Below the pieces are notes generated by a model that was not told where the DNA came from, ran no database searches, and worked only from the letters and a program-made list of their open reading frames with translations. The position numbers were made by a program, and so were the translations under genes. From NCBI RefSeq assembly GCF_001571045.1, contig NZ_BCSV01000004.1, positions 310,001 to 374,000 of the forward strand: 64,000 bases of DNA, in the 5' to 3' direction. This document shows positions 61,990 through 64,000 of this stretch, one piece after another. The stretch comes from Curtobacterium ammoniigenes NBRC 101786. GTDB taxonomy: Bacteria > Actinomycetota > Actinomycetes > Actinomycetales > Microbacteriaceae. Each line of letters starts with the position of its first letter. Within the stretch, counting starts at the first letter, position 1.

Positions 61990-63692
61990 TGGAGCGCCTC
62001 CTCGTCGGCTGCGTGCGCCCATTCGGCGAAGGTCTGCGTTTCCGTGCGGTCGGCCAGGAATCGACGGACGAGCCGTTCGACGTATGCGGGAAGGTCGGCT
62101 TGTGTCACCTTGAGCCCACGCACGGTACGACCGAGTCCCGCGTCCGCCCGCGTGTCCGAGGCGAGGCCACCGCCGAGATGCACCTGAAACCCGGGGCCTT
62201 GAACGCCGTTCGCGTCGGTGAGGATCTGCCCCTTGAGACCGATGTCGGCGGTCTGGATGCGGGCGCATGAGTTCGGGCACCCGTTGATGTGCAGGCTGAT
62301 CGGGTGCGGCAGGTCGATGTCGGCGAGCCGCTCCTCGAGCACCGCGATCGTCGCCGTCGCCGTGTCTTTCGTGTCGACGATCGCGAGCTTGCAGTACTCC
62401 AGGCCGGTGCAGGCGATGGTGCTGCGCCGGAACGGGCTCGGCCGTGCGGACAGCCCGATCCCGTCGAGTTCCGCGACAAGCGACTCGACCTGGTCGTCGG
62501 CGATATCGAGCACGACGAGCTTCTGGTGCGGCGTCGTCCGGAGGCGCGTGGAACCATGCGCCTCGAGCGCGTCGGCGAGCGCGATCAGTCGCGTCCCCGA
62601 CAGACGGCCGACCGTCGGCGCGACACCGATGGAGTTGCGGCCGTCCTTCTGCGTGTGCACGCCGATGTGGTCGCCTGGCGTGGTCGGCCGCGGCGCAGCG
62701 GGACCGTCTGCGAGACGGTAGCCGAGGTATTCGGTCTCCAGAACCTCCCGGAATCGTTCGACACCCCACTCGGCGAGCAGAAACTTCAACCGGGCCTTGT
62801 TTCGTAGACGGCGATAGCCGTAATCGCGGAAGATGCTGGTGACGCCCTCCCACACGTCCGCTGCCTGCGCCTCGGTGACGAACGCCCCGAGGCGCTCCGC
62901 GAGCCGCGGTGTCGTCGAGAGCGCTCCACCGACCCAGAGGTCGTATCCCGGGCCGAGCTCGGGGTGTACCGTCCCGACCAGCGCGATGTCGTTGATCTCG
63001 TGCACGACGTCCTGGCTCGGGTGCCCCGTGATCGCACTCTTGAACTTGCGTGGCAGGTTCGAGTACTCCGGGTTCGCCAGCGCGCGGCGCTGAATCTCGT
63101 CGATGACGGGCGTCGGATCGATGATCTCGTCGGCTGCGATCCCGGCAAGCGGACTGCCGAGGATGACGCGCGGGACGTCACCGCACGCCTCCGTCGTCTG
63201 CAGGCCCACGGCCTCGAGTCGACGCCAGATCTCGGGTACGGACTCGATCTCCACCCAGTGCAGCTGAATGTTCTGACGGTCCGTCAGATCTGCCGAGTCG
63301 CGGGCGTGGTCACGAGCGATTTCGCCGATGACGCGCAACTGGCGCGTCGTCAATCGGCCGCCATCGATGCGGACGCGGAGCATGAAATAGCGGTCCTCGA
63401 GCTCCTCCGGCGCGAGCGCGGCAGTTCTGCCGCCGTCGATCCCCGGCTTGCGCTGGGTGTAGAGGCCCCACCACCGAAAGCGTCCGTGCAGATCGCTCGG
63501 ATCGATGCTGTCGAACCCATTCTGCGCGTAGGTCGTCTCGATGCGATGGCGAACGTTGAGGCCGTCATCGTCCTGCTTCAGAGCCTCGTTGCTGTTGAGC
63601 GGGTCGTGGCCATCGATCTTCCACTGCCCATTCGCCACGCCGGCTCGGGTCCCCCGAACACGGCGAACCTGGGTCGCCTCAGTCGCTGTCAT
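61986..63692 (-). CDS. Ferredoxin-dependent sulfite (or nitrite) reductase
   Basis: A 568-residue siroheme protein that reduces sulfite to sulfide with six electrons. The siroheme and iron-sulfur cysteines are Cys428/Cys434 in ACTGLEYC and Cys472/Cys476 in NGCPNSC. The two-fold ferrite-reductase architecture is evident from the repeated helix-strand blocks, such as TDRQNIQLHWV and RTTPHQKLVVLDI. The ATG at 63692 is preceded by GAGGGG. Neighbourhood (cysH, cysD, cysN) makes sulfite the likely substrate. This is the first gene of the operon, with 118 bases to the upstream chelatase gene. Confidence 0.93.
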   Translation of the reverse strand: MTATEATQVRRVRGTRAGVANGQWKIDGHDPLNSNEALKQDDDGLNVRHRIETTYAQNGFDSIDPSDLHGRFRWWGLYTQRKPGIDGGRTAALAPEELEDRYFMLRVRIDGGRLTTRQLRVIGEIARDHARDSADLTDRQNIQLHWVEIESVPEIWRRLEAVGLQTTEACGDVPRVILGSPLAGIAADEIIDPTPVIDEIQRRALANPEYSNLPRKFKSAITGHPSQDVVHEINDIALVGTVHPELGPGYDLWVGGALSTTPRLAERLGAFVTEAQAADVWEGVTSIFRDYGYRRLRNKARLKFLLAEWGVERFREVLETEYLGYRLADGPAAPRPTTPGDHIGVHTQKDGRNSIGVAPTVGRLSGTRLIALADALEAHGSTRLRTTPHQKLVVLDIADDQVESLVAELDGIGLSARPSPFRRSTIACTGLEYCKLAIVDTKDTATATIAVLEERLADIDLPHPISLHINGCPNSCARIQTADIGLKGQILTDANGVQGPGFQVHLGGGLASDTRADAGLGRTVRGLKVTQADLPAYVERLVRRFLADRTETQTFAEWAHAADEEALQ

Positions 63693-63810
63693 GTCGCCCC
63701 TCACGTCGCTCTCAGCAGATCGGACACGACCGTATGAGCGGACGACAGGGCACCGCCAGCGCTGCTGCAACATGACGACGCGGTGCGTAACAGTGTGACG
63801 CTGTGGAGGA

Positions 63811-64000
63811 TCAGTCCTCTGATGAACCGGACATGGCGCTGCCGATGCGATCGAGCACAACCGCGACGACGTCATCCGGCGTCGAATCCGGAGTCACGAG
63901 CGGCTCGGCGACGAGGTCGGCCTCGGACCCGTGCACGAGGTCCAGGAAGTAGCCGGGTGCGAGCAGATACGGCAGCGCCACCACGCGCCCGGTCCCCCTC
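63811..64000 (-). CDS. Sirohydrochlorin chelatase (CbiX/SirB type), 3' part only
   Basis: The C-terminal 63 codons of a gene that continues beyond the window edge. The text RVVALPYLLAPGYF followed by DLVAEPL and a TPDDVVAVVLDRI helix matches the end of CbiX-like chelatases. These insert iron or cobalt into sirohydrochlorin. Here, siroheme for the adjacent sulfite reductase is the likely product. The reading frame runs leftwards, and the stop is TGA at 63811-63813. The 118 bases between it and the reductase gene probably hold the operon promoter, though I do not see a clear one. Confidence 0.8.
   Translation of the reverse strand, partial: RGTGRVVALPYLLAPGYFLDLVHGSEADLVAEPLVTPDSTPDDVVAVVLDRIGSAMSGSSED

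Overview
This 64 kb window is high-GC, densely packed bacterial chromosomal DNA. MsiK-style sugar ABC importers without their own ATPase, LacI and ROK regulators, a CtpE-like P-type ATPase, an FprA-like ferredoxin reductase and many GTG starts point to an actinobacterium. Gene style and sugar-catabolic content suggest Microbacteriaceae, but that placement is inference. I see no rRNA, tRNA, insertion sequence, phage gene or CRISPR array.

Layout. 84-5507: miscellaneous genes (DHFR-like reductase, DUF2254 membrane protein, APC permease, P-loop kinase, APH(6)-type kinase). 5467-27310: a carbohydrate region. It holds a LacI/L-rhamnose mutarotase pair, a dehydrogenase-PmoA fusion with an M24-like protein, and a leftward operon for aldarate/uronate oxidation to 2-oxoglutarate (Gfo/Idh, SDR, enolase-superfamily enzyme, KdgD, 2-oxoglutarate semialdehyde dehydrogenase) with a divergent LacI regulator and an alpha/beta hydrolase. 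It continues with a GH106 alpha-L-rhamnosidase, a sugar ABC importer, another Gfo/Idh protein and a phospholipase-D-like protein. 27386-34293: a stress-like island (two universal stress proteins, phosphoribosyltransferase, DUF4389 protein, CtpE-like ATPase, ACT-domain membrane protein).

34317-40813 is a tightly coupled five-gene operon (Gfo/Idh, DUF993 aldolase-like protein, sugar isomerase/epimerase, glycerate kinase, second dehydrogenase-PmoA fusion). I match it to no described pathway, and it is the best candidate for a new catabolic system. Divergent from it is a GH95 alpha-L-fucosidase gene broken by an apparent one-base insertion. 43509-53170 carries an unassigned toroid-like protein, a second ATPase-less sugar importer, a GH38 alpha-mannosidase and a ROK regulator. 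A LacI-type operator motif close to GAAA-N-CGC-TTTC recurs in most promoter regions of the sugar genes and suggests a shared plant-polysaccharide (pectin-like) regulon.

53218-54069 encodes a siderophore-interacting protein. From 63692 leftwards to 54054 runs a nine-gene assimilatory sulfate operon in which every junction overlaps: ferredoxin-sulfite reductase, APS/PAPS reductase, CysD, CysN, an SsuACB-type ABC transporter, uroporphyrinogen-III methyltransferase and ferredoxin-NADP reductase. A partial sirohydrochlorin chelatase lies at the window edge. Together these genes activate and reduce sulfate, make the siroheme cofactor and regenerate reduced ferredoxin.
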